Below, piece by piece: positions 6,235 through 12,314 of a DNA stretch of 15,241 bases. The notes beneath the pieces are model-generated. The model was not told where the DNA came from. It made no database searches and saw nothing but the letters and a program-made list of their open reading frames with translations. This stretch comes from Acidobacteriota bacterium. GTDB taxonomy: Bacteria; Acidobacteriota; Blastocatellia; Pyrinomonadales; Pyrinomonadaceae. Made by a program: the position numbers and the translations under genes. Position 1 is the first letter of the stretch; each line of letters starts with the position of its first letter. The DNA lies in contig QHXE01000240.1 in NCBI GenBank assembly GCA_003222835.1, forward strand, positions 1 to 15,241, written 5' to 3'.

Positions 6235-7005
6235 TTAGAAAGATCCTTCGAGTTTCCGTCGCAACTCCAATCGTCCACGCGCGATTCGCGACTTCACAGT
6301 TCCGATATTGATTTGGAGTGTCGCGGCAACCTCTTCGTAACTTAATCCTTCCACGTCGCGCAGTATCACAGCCTCGCGATAGGCGCGCCGCAGACTGAGC
6401 AATGCTTCTCGGAGTCGATTCTCGCGCTCGTGCGCCAATGTTTCCGCTTCCGGATCGACGGCGTCCTCATTCCGCAGGCTCGCGGCCAGCGGCTGCTCGC
6501 CTCGTTCGCCAGTCGCATCGAGCGAAACCGTAACATCGCGTCTTCGCCGTCGCCACCAGCGCCAGCGATTCCTTGCCTGATTAACAGCGATGCGATAAAT
6601 CCACGTTTTCAAGTCCGCCTCGCCGCGAAAGCGACTAACGCTTTGATAAGCGCGCAAGAAAGTCTCCTGAGTCAAATCGCGGGCCTCTTCCGCGTCGGTC
6701 GTCAATCGGTACAGCAGGGCGTAAACATCGCTCGATCGCTCCGCGACAAGTTGTTCGAACGCCGCGGTCTCTCCTCGCTTTAGTCTTTCAAGGAACTGGC
6801 CGTCGGTTGACGGACGAACCTCAACCGAAGCTGCCGAGGCAACTTCTTCCAACCCCGCGTGCCCTCGGAGGGCGACTTGCTCTCCGTAGCTCACTTGGTA
6901 ACCCCCTCGGCGCTCTTCCGGATGGGAAGCTTGAAACCTGGCGATTGCATTCGCTTCCCCAACCCACGGCTGTTTAGAAACCGAACGCTCTGATTTTGTT
7001 CCCAC
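6235..7005 (-). CDS. ECF sigma-70 family RNA polymerase sigma factor
   Basis: RpoE/SigW-like sigma factor. Region 2 (about residues 82-150 of the long reading) carries AAFEQLVAERSSDVYALLYR, the DLTQETFLRAY core-binding segment and FRGEADLKTWIYRIAVNQAR for -10 recognition. A basic Arg/Trp linker (RWRWWRRRRR) follows. Region 4 (about 193-250) ends with LSYEEVAATLQINIGTVKSRIARGR, the helix-turn-helix for -35 recognition. The longest reading begins with GTG at 7005 (256 aa) and has a 70-residue N-terminal extension without known domain. A GTG at 6894 (codon 38) is preceded by GAGGGGG and is an attractive alternative start, giving 219 aa. The gene lies directly upstream of a zinc-finger anti-sigma gene on the same strand, so it should be held inactive at the membrane until an envelope signal releases it. 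Confidence 0.9.
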   Translation of the reverse strand: MGTKSERSVSKQPWVGEANAIARFQASHPEERRGGYQVSYGEQVALRGHAGLEEVASAASVEVRPSTDGQFLERLKRGETAAFEQLVAERSSDVYALLYRLTTDAEEARDLTQETFLRAYQSVSRFRGEADLKTWIYRIAVNQARNRWRWWRRRRRDVTVSLDATGERGEQPLAASLRNEDAVDPEAETLAHERENRLREALLSLRRAYREAVILRDVEGLSYEEVAATLQINIGTVKSRIARGRLELRRKLEGSF

Positions 7006-7030
7006 TGATTCATTTCAAAAAGTGCTTATG

Positions 7031-7047
7031 CAAAGCCACTGGCTTTG
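7031..7047. promoter_or_regulatory. Perfect palindrome upstream of the sigma gene (operator candidate)
   Basis: CAAAGCCA (7031-7038) and TGGCTTTG (7040-7047) are exact 8-bp inverted arms around one central base, 26-42 bp upstream of the long sigma start. The compact symmetry is typical of a dimeric repressor site or a tight leader hairpin. No matching regulator is identified. Confidence 0.45.
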
Positions 7048-7089
7048 ATGGTTGCGATGCACCTCAGCGTTGTTAGGCCGCCCGGAACA

Positions 7090-7149
7090 GGTAGCGTGGA
7101 CTTTCGGTCTGCGTTCAAACTCTCGCCACAGACTGAAGTCTACGCTATC
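7090..7149. repeat. REP-like imperfect inverted repeat with G·U-compatible mismatches
   Basis: The left arm 7090-7111 (GGTAGCGTGGACTT...GTCTG) pairs with the right arm 7129-7149 (CAGACTGAAGTCTACGCTATC): 18 of 21 positions match, with one extra base in the left arm. All three mismatches would be G·U wobbles in plus-strand RNA. The right arm contains its own hairpin AGACT-GA-AGTCT (7130-7141). It is similar in style to the other short palindromic repeats in the window. Confidence 0.6.
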
Positions 7150-7174
7150 TTGCACCGCGATCTGAAAATTATCG

Positions 7175-7204
7175 GCACATTGACTCCCTGCACATTGCCT
7201 CCCT
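7175..7204 (+). repeat. Tandem 15-bp direct repeat abutting the -35 box
   Basis: GCACATTGACTCCCT (7175-7189) is followed without gap by GCACATTGCCTCCCT (7190-7204), differing at one base. The second copy ends on the first base of the TTGACA -35 box, which is where activators or class II regulators bind. Confidence 0.55.
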
Positions 7205-7232
7205 TGACAAGCCTTCGAGCGGTCGCTACATT
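7204..7232 (+). promoter_or_regulatory. Near-consensus sigma-70 promoter for the YfgM-like gene
   Basis: TTGACA (7204-7209), a 17-nt spacer, then TACATT (7227-7232). This is a perfect -35, ideal spacing and a 4-of-6 -10. Start of transcription is expected near 7239, giving a leader of about 60 nt that contains a hairpin, ACGCAC (7263-7268) / GTGCGT (7275-7280), just before the Shine-Dalgarno. Confidence 0.6.
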
Positions 7233-7262
7233 CGCTGTTTCTGCGATCATACACCAAAATGA

Positions 7263-7280
7263 ACGCACTTGACTGTGCGT
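7263..7280 (+). promoter_or_regulatory. Leader hairpin upstream of the YfgM-like gene
   Basis: Perfect 6-bp arms ACGCAC and GTGCGT around a 6-nt loop TTGACT. It ends 6 nt before the AAAGGA ribosome site (7287-7292), so it could affect translation. There is no T-run, so it is not a terminator. Confidence 0.35.
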
Positions 7281-7299
7281 ATTTGCAAAGGAATCAGAT

Positions 7300-8103
7300 T
7301 TGGCAAAATACAAGAAAAAGCGGGCCCGTGAACTGAAGCATGACCGGTTCCGCGATACGACAATGTTGCTGGCGGACCGGTTGGCAGAGCGTGCAGCCGG
7401 GCGCGGACGACAAATTCTGTATGGCTTGGCGGCGATCGTGATCATCGCAGCCGTGGCATATGGAATAGTGCGCTGGCGTCACAAGCATGCTGAAGAGGCC
7501 GAACAGGCGATGGGCCGCGCCATTGCAATCAATGACGCGGAGATTTCCAGCTCTCCAGCGCCGGGCTCACATGACCCGGTGTTCTCTACACCCCAGGAAC
7601 GATCGGAGCGCGCGATTCAGGAATTTGAAAAAGTCGCGGCCAAGTACGGCGAGCCTTACCGTTCTGAGGCGCGCTATTTCATCGTTACGAATAAGCTGGT
7701 TACGGATCGGGCAACAGCCGAAACCGAATTGCAGTCCTTGAGCCAAGGCAGTAGTGAGATTGCAATCCTGGCAAAATTCGCACTGGCCCAGACCAAGGAG
7801 TCGGACGGTAATCTCGACGAAGCCGCCAGACTTTACGGCGAAGTCGCGAAAGCCGGTTCCGCAACTGTCACTCCCGATATCGCGAACTTGCGATTAGCTT
7901 CTGTTTACGACAAACAGGGCAAGAAGGACGAAGCAGCGGGTCTCCTCTTTAGTATCGTGGTCACCGCGCGCAAAGCGAAAGATAAAGATGGAAAGCCCGT
8001 TCCCGAATCCGCTGCCTCGCGCGCAGCCGCGCAGCAACTGCTGAAGATCGATCCAACGCGCCACGCCCAATTGCCACCACCGCCCTCACCGATGAATCTC
8101 TGA
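7300..8103 (+). CDS. YfgM-like TPR membrane protein
   Basis: A 267-aa single-pass protein. The start is the TTG at 7300, preceded by AAAGGA (7287-7292) at good spacing. A strongly basic cytoplasmic N-terminus (MAKYKKKRARELKHDRFRD) leads to one membrane helix (about 38-58, ILYGLAAIVIIAAVAYGIV). The extracytoplasmic part contains helical TPR-like repeats (about 100-225), with AIQEFEKVAAKYG, LAKFALAQTKESDGNLDEAARLYGEVA and LRLASVYDKQGKKDEAAGLL. It ends in a Pro-rich tail. The arrangement resembles YfgM/TPR_21 proteins, ancillary factors that work with the Sec translocon and periplasmic chaperones. Family membership is by architecture only; another TPR scaffold is possible. Its own strong promoter lies at 7204-7232. 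Confidence 0.75.
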   Translation: MAKYKKKRARELKHDRFRDTTMLLADRLAERAAGRGRQILYGLAAIVIIAAVAYGIVRWRHKHAEEAEQAMGRAIAINDAEISSSPAPGSHDPVFSTPQERSERAIQEFEKVAAKYGEPYRSEARYFIVTNKLVTDRATAETELQSLSQGSSEIAILAKFALAQTKESDGNLDEAARLYGEVAKAGSATVTPDIANLRLASVYDKQGKKDEAAGLLFSIVVTARKAKDKDGKPVPESAASRAAAQQLLKIDPTRHAQLPPPPSPMNL

Positions 8104-8108
8104 GAAAG

Positions 8109-8144
8109 TGAGATCTCAGAACTTGAGATTTGAGATCTGAGATT
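8109..8144. repeat. GAGATCT-rich palindromic repeat between the YfgM-like and DUF457 genes
   Basis: TGAGATCTCA (8109-8118) is a perfect palindrome. ATCTCAGA (8113-8120) pairs with TCTGAGAT (8137-8144) over a 16-nt loop, and TTGAGATTTGAGATCTGAGATT shows tandem GAGAT words. It occupies almost all of the 52-bp gap and ends just before the AAGG ribosome site of the next gene. Confidence 0.5.
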
Positions 8145-8155
8145 AAGGTTCCGGA

Positions 8156-9286
8156 ATGGATGGTGTGACGCATTCGCTGGTTGGTCTGACCTCAGCCAAG
8201 GCGGGACTCGAACGCTGGTCCCCATACGCGACGGTCGTTTGTATCCTCTCTGCTAATGCTCCCGACATCGACGTCATGTCCGGTTTCTTTGGCGGCCGCT
8301 GGACCCTGTTGCATTATCACCGCGGCATCACGCATTCAATAATCGGCACGTTGGCGCTCGGCTTCCTGATTCCATCCATCTTCTATGCCGTAGATCGAGC
8401 GATCGCACAATGGCGAAAACATCCGCCGAAAATTCGTTATCGCGGGCTACTGGTTGCCTCGTTGATCGCGGCCGCCACGCATCCGTTGATGGACTGGACA
8501 AATAATTATGGCATACGGCCGCTATTGCCGTGGAGTGGAAAGTGGTTCTATGGCGACCTGGTATTCATCATCGATCCTTACATCTGGTTGGTGCTCGGCG
8601 GCGCAGCTTTCCTGCTCACCAGCAGTCGCCGCTTGAAGATCATCGGATGGTCGGTCCTCGGCATTGCTTCGACGCTTTTGATCCTTCTCGGGCCCGCTCA
8701 GCGTGGACTTACCACAACCGTCGTCTTTGTGGTGCGGGTGATATGGATTTTGGGCCTGCTGGCTTTCATTCTCGCGCGTTGGTTCAATCTCCAACGGCGA
8801 CTTAAGTCGATCGCGTTTGCTGCGCTGGCATTCGTTGTTTGTTACTGGGGAGCGTTAGCGCTAATGCATCACGCGGCGTACCAGATTGCTTTCACGCGCG
8901 CGGACCAGTTGGCTGCGGAGAATGCTGAGCACCTCATTCGCGTAGTAGCCATGCCAACAGCCGCCAATCCTCTTCGTTGGCAAAGCGTCGCCGAAACAGA
9001 CCAAGCGATTTATCGTTTCTTTGTCGGCGTTGCAGCTCAGCCTTCGACCTCGCCGGAACGCTACGAAAAGCCCTCAGGCTTGAGCGAGCAACTCGTGTCT
9101 GCTGCATCGCTCGATCCTCGCGCTCAAGTTCTTCTCGGGTTCGCCCGGTTTCCGTTGGCGCAAGTGGAGAGTGAAAACTGCATTGGCCAGACGCTCGTCC
9201 AATTTGCCGATCTGCGTTACACTGAACCTGGCGGGTCGCGTGGAAACTTCTCCTTGAGTGTCCCGGTCGATTGTCCCGCACGCTAA
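8156..9286 (+). CDS. DUF457/YdjM-type membrane-bound metal-dependent hydrolase-like protein
   Basis: A 376-aa polytopic protein. The N-terminus MDGVTHSLVG has the D2/H6 signature, followed by NAPDIDV (34-40) and LLHYHRGITHS (51-61), the conserved Asp and His clusters that define the DUF457/YdjM 'membrane-bound metal-dependent hydrolase' family. AAATHPLMDWTNNYG adds another His/Asp pair. Five to seven membrane helices follow (about 62-80, 100-118, 135-158, 165-182, 190-208, 215-237). The C-terminal 130 residues are soluble. AAGG lies 7 nt before the ATG. E. coli YdjM is SOS-controlled, but the biochemical function of the family is poorly known; 'hydrolase' is an inference from metal-ligand-like residues. 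The end overlaps the next reading frame by 16 nt if the TTG at 9271 is used. Confidence 0.85.
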   Translation: MDGVTHSLVGLTSAKAGLERWSPYATVVCILSANAPDIDVMSGFFGGRWTLLHYHRGITHSIIGTLALGFLIPSIFYAVDRAIAQWRKHPPKIRYRGLLVASLIAAATHPLMDWTNNYGIRPLLPWSGKWFYGDLVFIIDPYIWLVLGGAAFLLTSSRRLKIIGWSVLGIASTLLILLGPAQRGLTTTVVFVVRVIWILGLLAFILARWFNLQRRLKSIAFAALAFVVCYWGALALMHHAAYQIAFTRADQLAAENAEHLIRVVAMPTAANPLRWQSVAETDQAIYRFFVGVAAQPSTSPERYEKPSGLSEQLVSAASLDPRAQVLLGFARFPLAQVESENCIGQTLVQFADLRYTEPGGSRGNFSLSVPVDCPAR

Positions 9287-10707
9287 TTAGGATCTTGAGC
9301 GATTCAACGCAGAACCAACTCCGTGAAGCCCTGGCCGCAAAATCTAGCGGCCAGTTTTCAACCCAGACCAAGCTTGCCGATGTGCGCGTTTCGCCGGGTG
9401 CCTATTTAGCGGCCGCGGCTTTGCTGACTTTCGTTTCCCTCGTATGTCTGCGAACGAACCGGAACCTGGCTGCACTGATTCTAATCGCCGGTACATGGAC
9501 CGCGATTCCACTGCTCGTATTCACCAATCGTATCAGCTTTGATGGCTATTCTCTTTCACGAAGAGGCCTGGTTAGCTTCATCACCCGACTTCTCACCAGA
9601 CGCGAGCAGAGCTTAAGCGTCGATGACATCGAAAGAGTTGAAGTTGCAACGCTGCGAACCCTTCGACGTGGGGGAAATGTGCGCTACCGCTATCGAATTG
9701 AAATTGCGGGCAAAGAGCTATTTCTTGTTTTCGCCTCGGGTGGCAAAGGATTTCGGCGGATGGCGCGAACGTTATTACCGCTGATTCCCGATTACAAGCT
9801 CGACGGGCGCGCGTGCGAATTACGCGACCATTTGAAAGACGCAAGTATTGTTCGGGCAGAAGCTGCCGCTCTAGGAATTGCACCCACATCAGTTCTGGAT
9901 GAGACGAGTGACAGAGCGCGAAAAAGACGTCCGCCGGTGCTTGACCGCAAAGCATTGGACGAAGACGCTGAGCGCGCAAAGCTGCTACGGCAGGCAGCAA
10001 ACGACTTGCGCACCGCCGGTCGCCTACGGCAGTCAGCAGAAGCTTTCCGCCGCGCGTTTCATATTTCTGGTAGCGATCCATGGCTACTTTATGAGTACGC
10101 CCGGCTGTTGAGGTCGCAGGCCAGCGCTTTCAGTGACGCGCGTTTGCTTGGGCGCGCTTGCGCCGCGCTGAAGCTCGCGGCGACACGCGGTGCATCTGAT
10201 GCGGGCCTGCTGGAAAGAGTCGGCGAGAGTTTTCTCGAATACGGCGATCCAGCGCGCGCTGCAAAGACATTCCGCCGCGCGTTGGATGTAAACGACGCGG
10301 CGTGTCGCGCGCAGCTTGGGCTCGCGGAAGTGGCGCTCAGCGACGGCAAACTTGCGCATGTGATTCATCATTACAATGAAACCGCGCGAATTGCGCCGGA
10401 CAAGGCTGTCATGCGATTGGCCCGGCGCGAAGCCGATTACTACGCGCGTCTTAACGACGATGAAGATTATCTGGCCGCCGAACTGCGCCGGATGAATTGG
10501 CTGGACGGCGCCGGCCGCGTTCAGCAATTGGCGGCTCGCGTGAGTTTTGCGGCCTTGCTGGTTGCATTGGTTGGCCCTTCAATGGATCAAGTCGTAGCTG
10601 GACTTGGTTGGGCGCTTGCTTCGTCTGCGATAATCGCATGGTTGGCTTCGTTGATTACCCGAAAGCTTCTCACCGCTCGAAGCCGCGTGGACACCGGCGA
10701 TGCATGA
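9271..10707 (+). CDS. Membrane protein with tetratricopeptide repeats
   Basis: A 478-aa protein not assigned to a named family. The N-terminal 40 residues are polar, then two membrane helices (about 43-61 and 67-87). A beta-rich stretch follows (about 88-180, ISFDGYSLSRRGLVSF, SLSVDDIERVEVATLRTL, RYRYRIEIAGKELFLVFA) that looks like a bacterial PH-like domain. A TPR array (about 230-400) includes LRTAGRLRQSAEAFRRAF, WLLYEYARLLR, FLEYGDPARAAKTFRRAL and AQLGLAEVALSDGKLAHVIHHY. Two C-terminal membrane helices lie at about 423-465. The start is uncertain: the TTG at 9271 overlaps the upstream gene by 16 nt, and the TTG at 9295 has AGGA very close upstream. Either way it is probably co-translated with the DUF457 gene. 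Role unknown; architecture suggests an envelope scaffold. Confidence 0.72.
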   Translation: MSRTLIRILSDSTQNQLREALAAKSSGQFSTQTKLADVRVSPGAYLAAAALLTFVSLVCLRTNRNLAALILIAGTWTAIPLLVFTNRISFDGYSLSRRGLVSFITRLLTRREQSLSVDDIERVEVATLRTLRRGGNVRYRYRIEIAGKELFLVFASGGKGFRRMARTLLPLIPDYKLDGRACELRDHLKDASIVRAEAAALGIAPTSVLDETSDRARKRRPPVLDRKALDEDAERAKLLRQAANDLRTAGRLRQSAEAFRRAFHISGSDPWLLYEYARLLRSQASAFSDARLLGRACAALKLAATRGASDAGLLERVGESFLEYGDPARAAKTFRRALDVNDAACRAQLGLAEVALSDGKLAHVIHHYNETARIAPDKAVMRLARREADYYARLNDDEDYLAAELRRMNWLDGAGRVQQLAARVSFAALLVALVGPSMDQVVAGLGWALASSAIIAWLASLITRKLLTARSRVDTGDA

Positions 10708-10804
10708 GGGTCATTTCAGTCGCTAACGTTTGCGGTTCTGTACATGTTAGACTTCGCCCTTGGCGTGACCCCGGACCATTTGCCCTCAAAGAGAGACTTT
10801 CATT

Positions 10805-11488
10805 GTGTCCTTTACTAGACAAGCCCTGCTGGCGCTAAAACGAATCTTTATTGTCATCGGGATTGCCATCGCCTTCAGCCTGGGTTTGCTGGGTGCGATT
10901 TATCTCTCGCTGCGCAGCTCTGAGACGAAGGTGCCCGACATCCTCGGCAAAGATCGCCTTACCGCGGAAAATACGATTAGCTCGGCGGGTTTGAATTTTC
11001 GCGTGCGCGCAACGCGTGCCACCAGCGAAGCGAAACCGGATACGGTCTTGATTCAACTACCGCACGCCGGCGAGATCGTTAAGGTCGGACAGACAGTGGC
11101 AGTGGATCTGAGCCGTGCCTCGAAAGACGGCGAGATCAGCTCGAACCAAACTGCGTCGACTACAAACTCGGCAAATACAAACACTGAGACTGGAAATAAG
11201 ACTGATAATAATAACGCCGGCGACTCTGCGTCTAATTCAAATGCGAACAAGCCAAAGAAAAAACTGACCAATAAGAACGCCAACGATAATTTGAACGCTA
11301 ACCCAACTCGCAGCGCCAACATCAACCGAAGCGTCAACGCTAATCGCACCAGCGGCAACGGGAATAATCAGCCAGGAAATGTCCGCTTTAATATTAATGC
11401 AAATACCTCGACGCCCAAAGGAACCTCAAATCGCGCCGGCAATCCGAATAGCAACCGTCGTCCGCCGGTCATCACGCCGACGCCTTAG
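10805..11488 (+). CDS. PASTA-domain membrane protein with Asn-rich tail
   Basis: A 227-aa protein. The GTG start at 10805 is preceded by AGAGAGA at about 10 nt. One membrane helix lies at about 13-36 (RIFIVIGIAIAFSLGLLGAI). A single PASTA domain follows (about 42-103: KVPDILGKDRLTAENTISSAGL, VLIQLPHAGEIVKVGQTVAVDL) with the usual start VPDxxG and end VGQTVxVxL. PASTA domains bind peptidoglycan or beta-lactams in kinases and PBPs, but here there is no kinase or transpeptidase. The last 120 residues are low-complexity, rich in Asn, Ser and Thr with repeated NAN, NSN and NKN words, ending PPVITPTP. That style of tail is common in Blastocatellia proteins. It is 15 nt upstream of rpe and probably co-transcribed with it. 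Confidence 0.85.
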   Translation: MSFTRQALLALKRIFIVIGIAIAFSLGLLGAIYLSLRSSETKVPDILGKDRLTAENTISSAGLNFRVRATRATSEAKPDTVLIQLPHAGEIVKVGQTVAVDLSRASKDGEISSNQTASTTNSANTNTETGNKTDNNNAGDSASNSNANKPKKKLTNKNANDNLNANPTRSANINRSVNANRTSGNGNNQPGNVRFNINANTSTPKGTSNRAGNPNSNRRPPVITPTP

Positions 11489-11503
11489 TCTTTCGGAAAG
11501 TTT

Positions 11504-12166
11504 ATGATTGAGATCGCCCCATCGATTCTTTCCGCCGACTTTAGCCGGCTCGGCGAACAAATCAAAACGGTCGAGCGCGCAGGGGCATCGCTGCTTCATG
11601 TCGATGTGATGGATGGCCGCTTTGTGCCAAACATCACGGTCGGTTTGCCAGTGGTGAAGGCGATTTCGCGTGCAACCCAACTGCCTATCGATGCGCATCT
11701 GATGATTGTCGAGCCGGCTCGGTACGTGGAATCGTTTGTAAAGGCGGGAGCACAGATGGTTTCGATTCACATCGAAGCCGACCCGCACGCACACCGAACG
11801 CTTACGGCCATCCGCGCGGCGGGCGCGCAAGCCGGCGTTGCAATCAATCCGGCGACGTCGCTGGCGGCCCTGGAAGAAGCAATAAAGTTTGTCGATTTCG
11901 TTTTGGTGATGTCGGTAAATCCGGGTTTCGGCGGACAGGAGTTTATTAGCTCTTCGCTCGACAAAGTGAGGCGTTTGCGAAAGATGCTGGACGAACGAGG
12001 ACTAAAAGCGCGAATCGAGATTGACGGCGGTATCGATCAGGACAACGTCGCCGAAGTCGCCGGGGCCGGAGCTGAGATAATCGTTTCCGGTTCAGCCATC
12101 TTCGGCGCGCCTGACCCCGCGGTCGCCTTACGTGAATTGCGGGAAGCGACTGTGCTTTGGGTTTAG
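11504..12166 (+). CDS. rpe: Ribulose-phosphate 3-epimerase
   Basis: Interconverts D-ribulose 5-phosphate and D-xylulose 5-phosphate in the pentose phosphate pathway; cytosolic (beta/alpha)8 barrel, 220 aa, normal full length. Catalytic and metal-binding residues are all present: S7 in [10 protein letters not shown]32 and D34 in [15 protein letters not shown]65 in DAHLMI, the flexible loop [10 protein letters not shown] (136-145), D174 in EIDGGI, and the phosphate-binding VSGSAIF (194-200). GGAAAG lies shortly before the ATG. The gene follows the PASTA gene by 15 nt, an arrangement I take to be an operon. A hairpin with a T-rich tail follows downstream. Confidence 0.97.
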   Translation: MIEIAPSILSADFSRLGEQIKTVERAGASLLHVDVMDGRFVPNITVGLPVVKAISRATQLPIDAHLMIVEPARYVESFVKAGAQMVSIHIEADPHAHRTLTAIRAAGAQAGVAINPATSLAALEEAIKFVDFVLVMSVNPGFGGQEFISSSLDKVRRLRKMLDERGLKARIEIDGGIDQDNVAEVAGAGAEIIVSGSAIFGAPDPAVALRELREATVLWV

Positions 12167-12183
12167 AAAAAGCGTGGTTAGAT

Positions 12184-12211
12184 CCCGACTTTAAGTCGGG
12201 TCTTTCGTTTT
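12184..12211 (+). terminator. Hairpin with T-rich tail after rpe
   Basis: CCCGACTT (12184-12191) and AAGTCGGG (12193-12200) are perfect 8-bp arms around one T, followed by TCTTTCGTTTTT. This has the form of an intrinsic terminator for rpe. The one-base loop means the innermost pairs would open. It is also the first of three palindromes in this gap, so it may have come from a repeat element. Confidence 0.5.
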
Positions 12212-12254
12212 TGCAGAAAAGCCCAACTAAAGTTGGTACTCTAACGCCCGTTAG
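12184..12254. repeat. Cluster of three short palindromes (REP-like)
   Basis: Three hairpins in 71 bp: CCCGACTT-T-AAGTCGGG (12184-12200), CCAACT-AA-AGTTGG (12223-12236) and CTAAC-GCCC-GTTAG (12241-12254). The first two share the plan CC-GACT/AACT-AAGT-GG and look like diverged halves of a REP doublet. They separate rpe from the BamD-like gene. Confidence 0.55.
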
Positions 12255-12314
12255 CTAATGGCCCGATTTTCAGTTTAGAATCCCGACTGCACGAATTGTC
12301 TTGGAGGTTTTTCA

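Noticed and set aside
7084..7109. GGAAC...GTC resembling an ECF-type promoter on the plus strand
   Set aside because: The spacer is 18 nt, longer than usual, and the sequence is better explained as part of the inverted repeat at 7090-7149; a near-consensus sigma-70 promoter lies downstream.
10708..10771. GGGTCA / TGACCC inverted arms in the gap before the PASTA gene
   Set aside because: Arms of only 6 bp separated by more than 50 nt; expected by chance.
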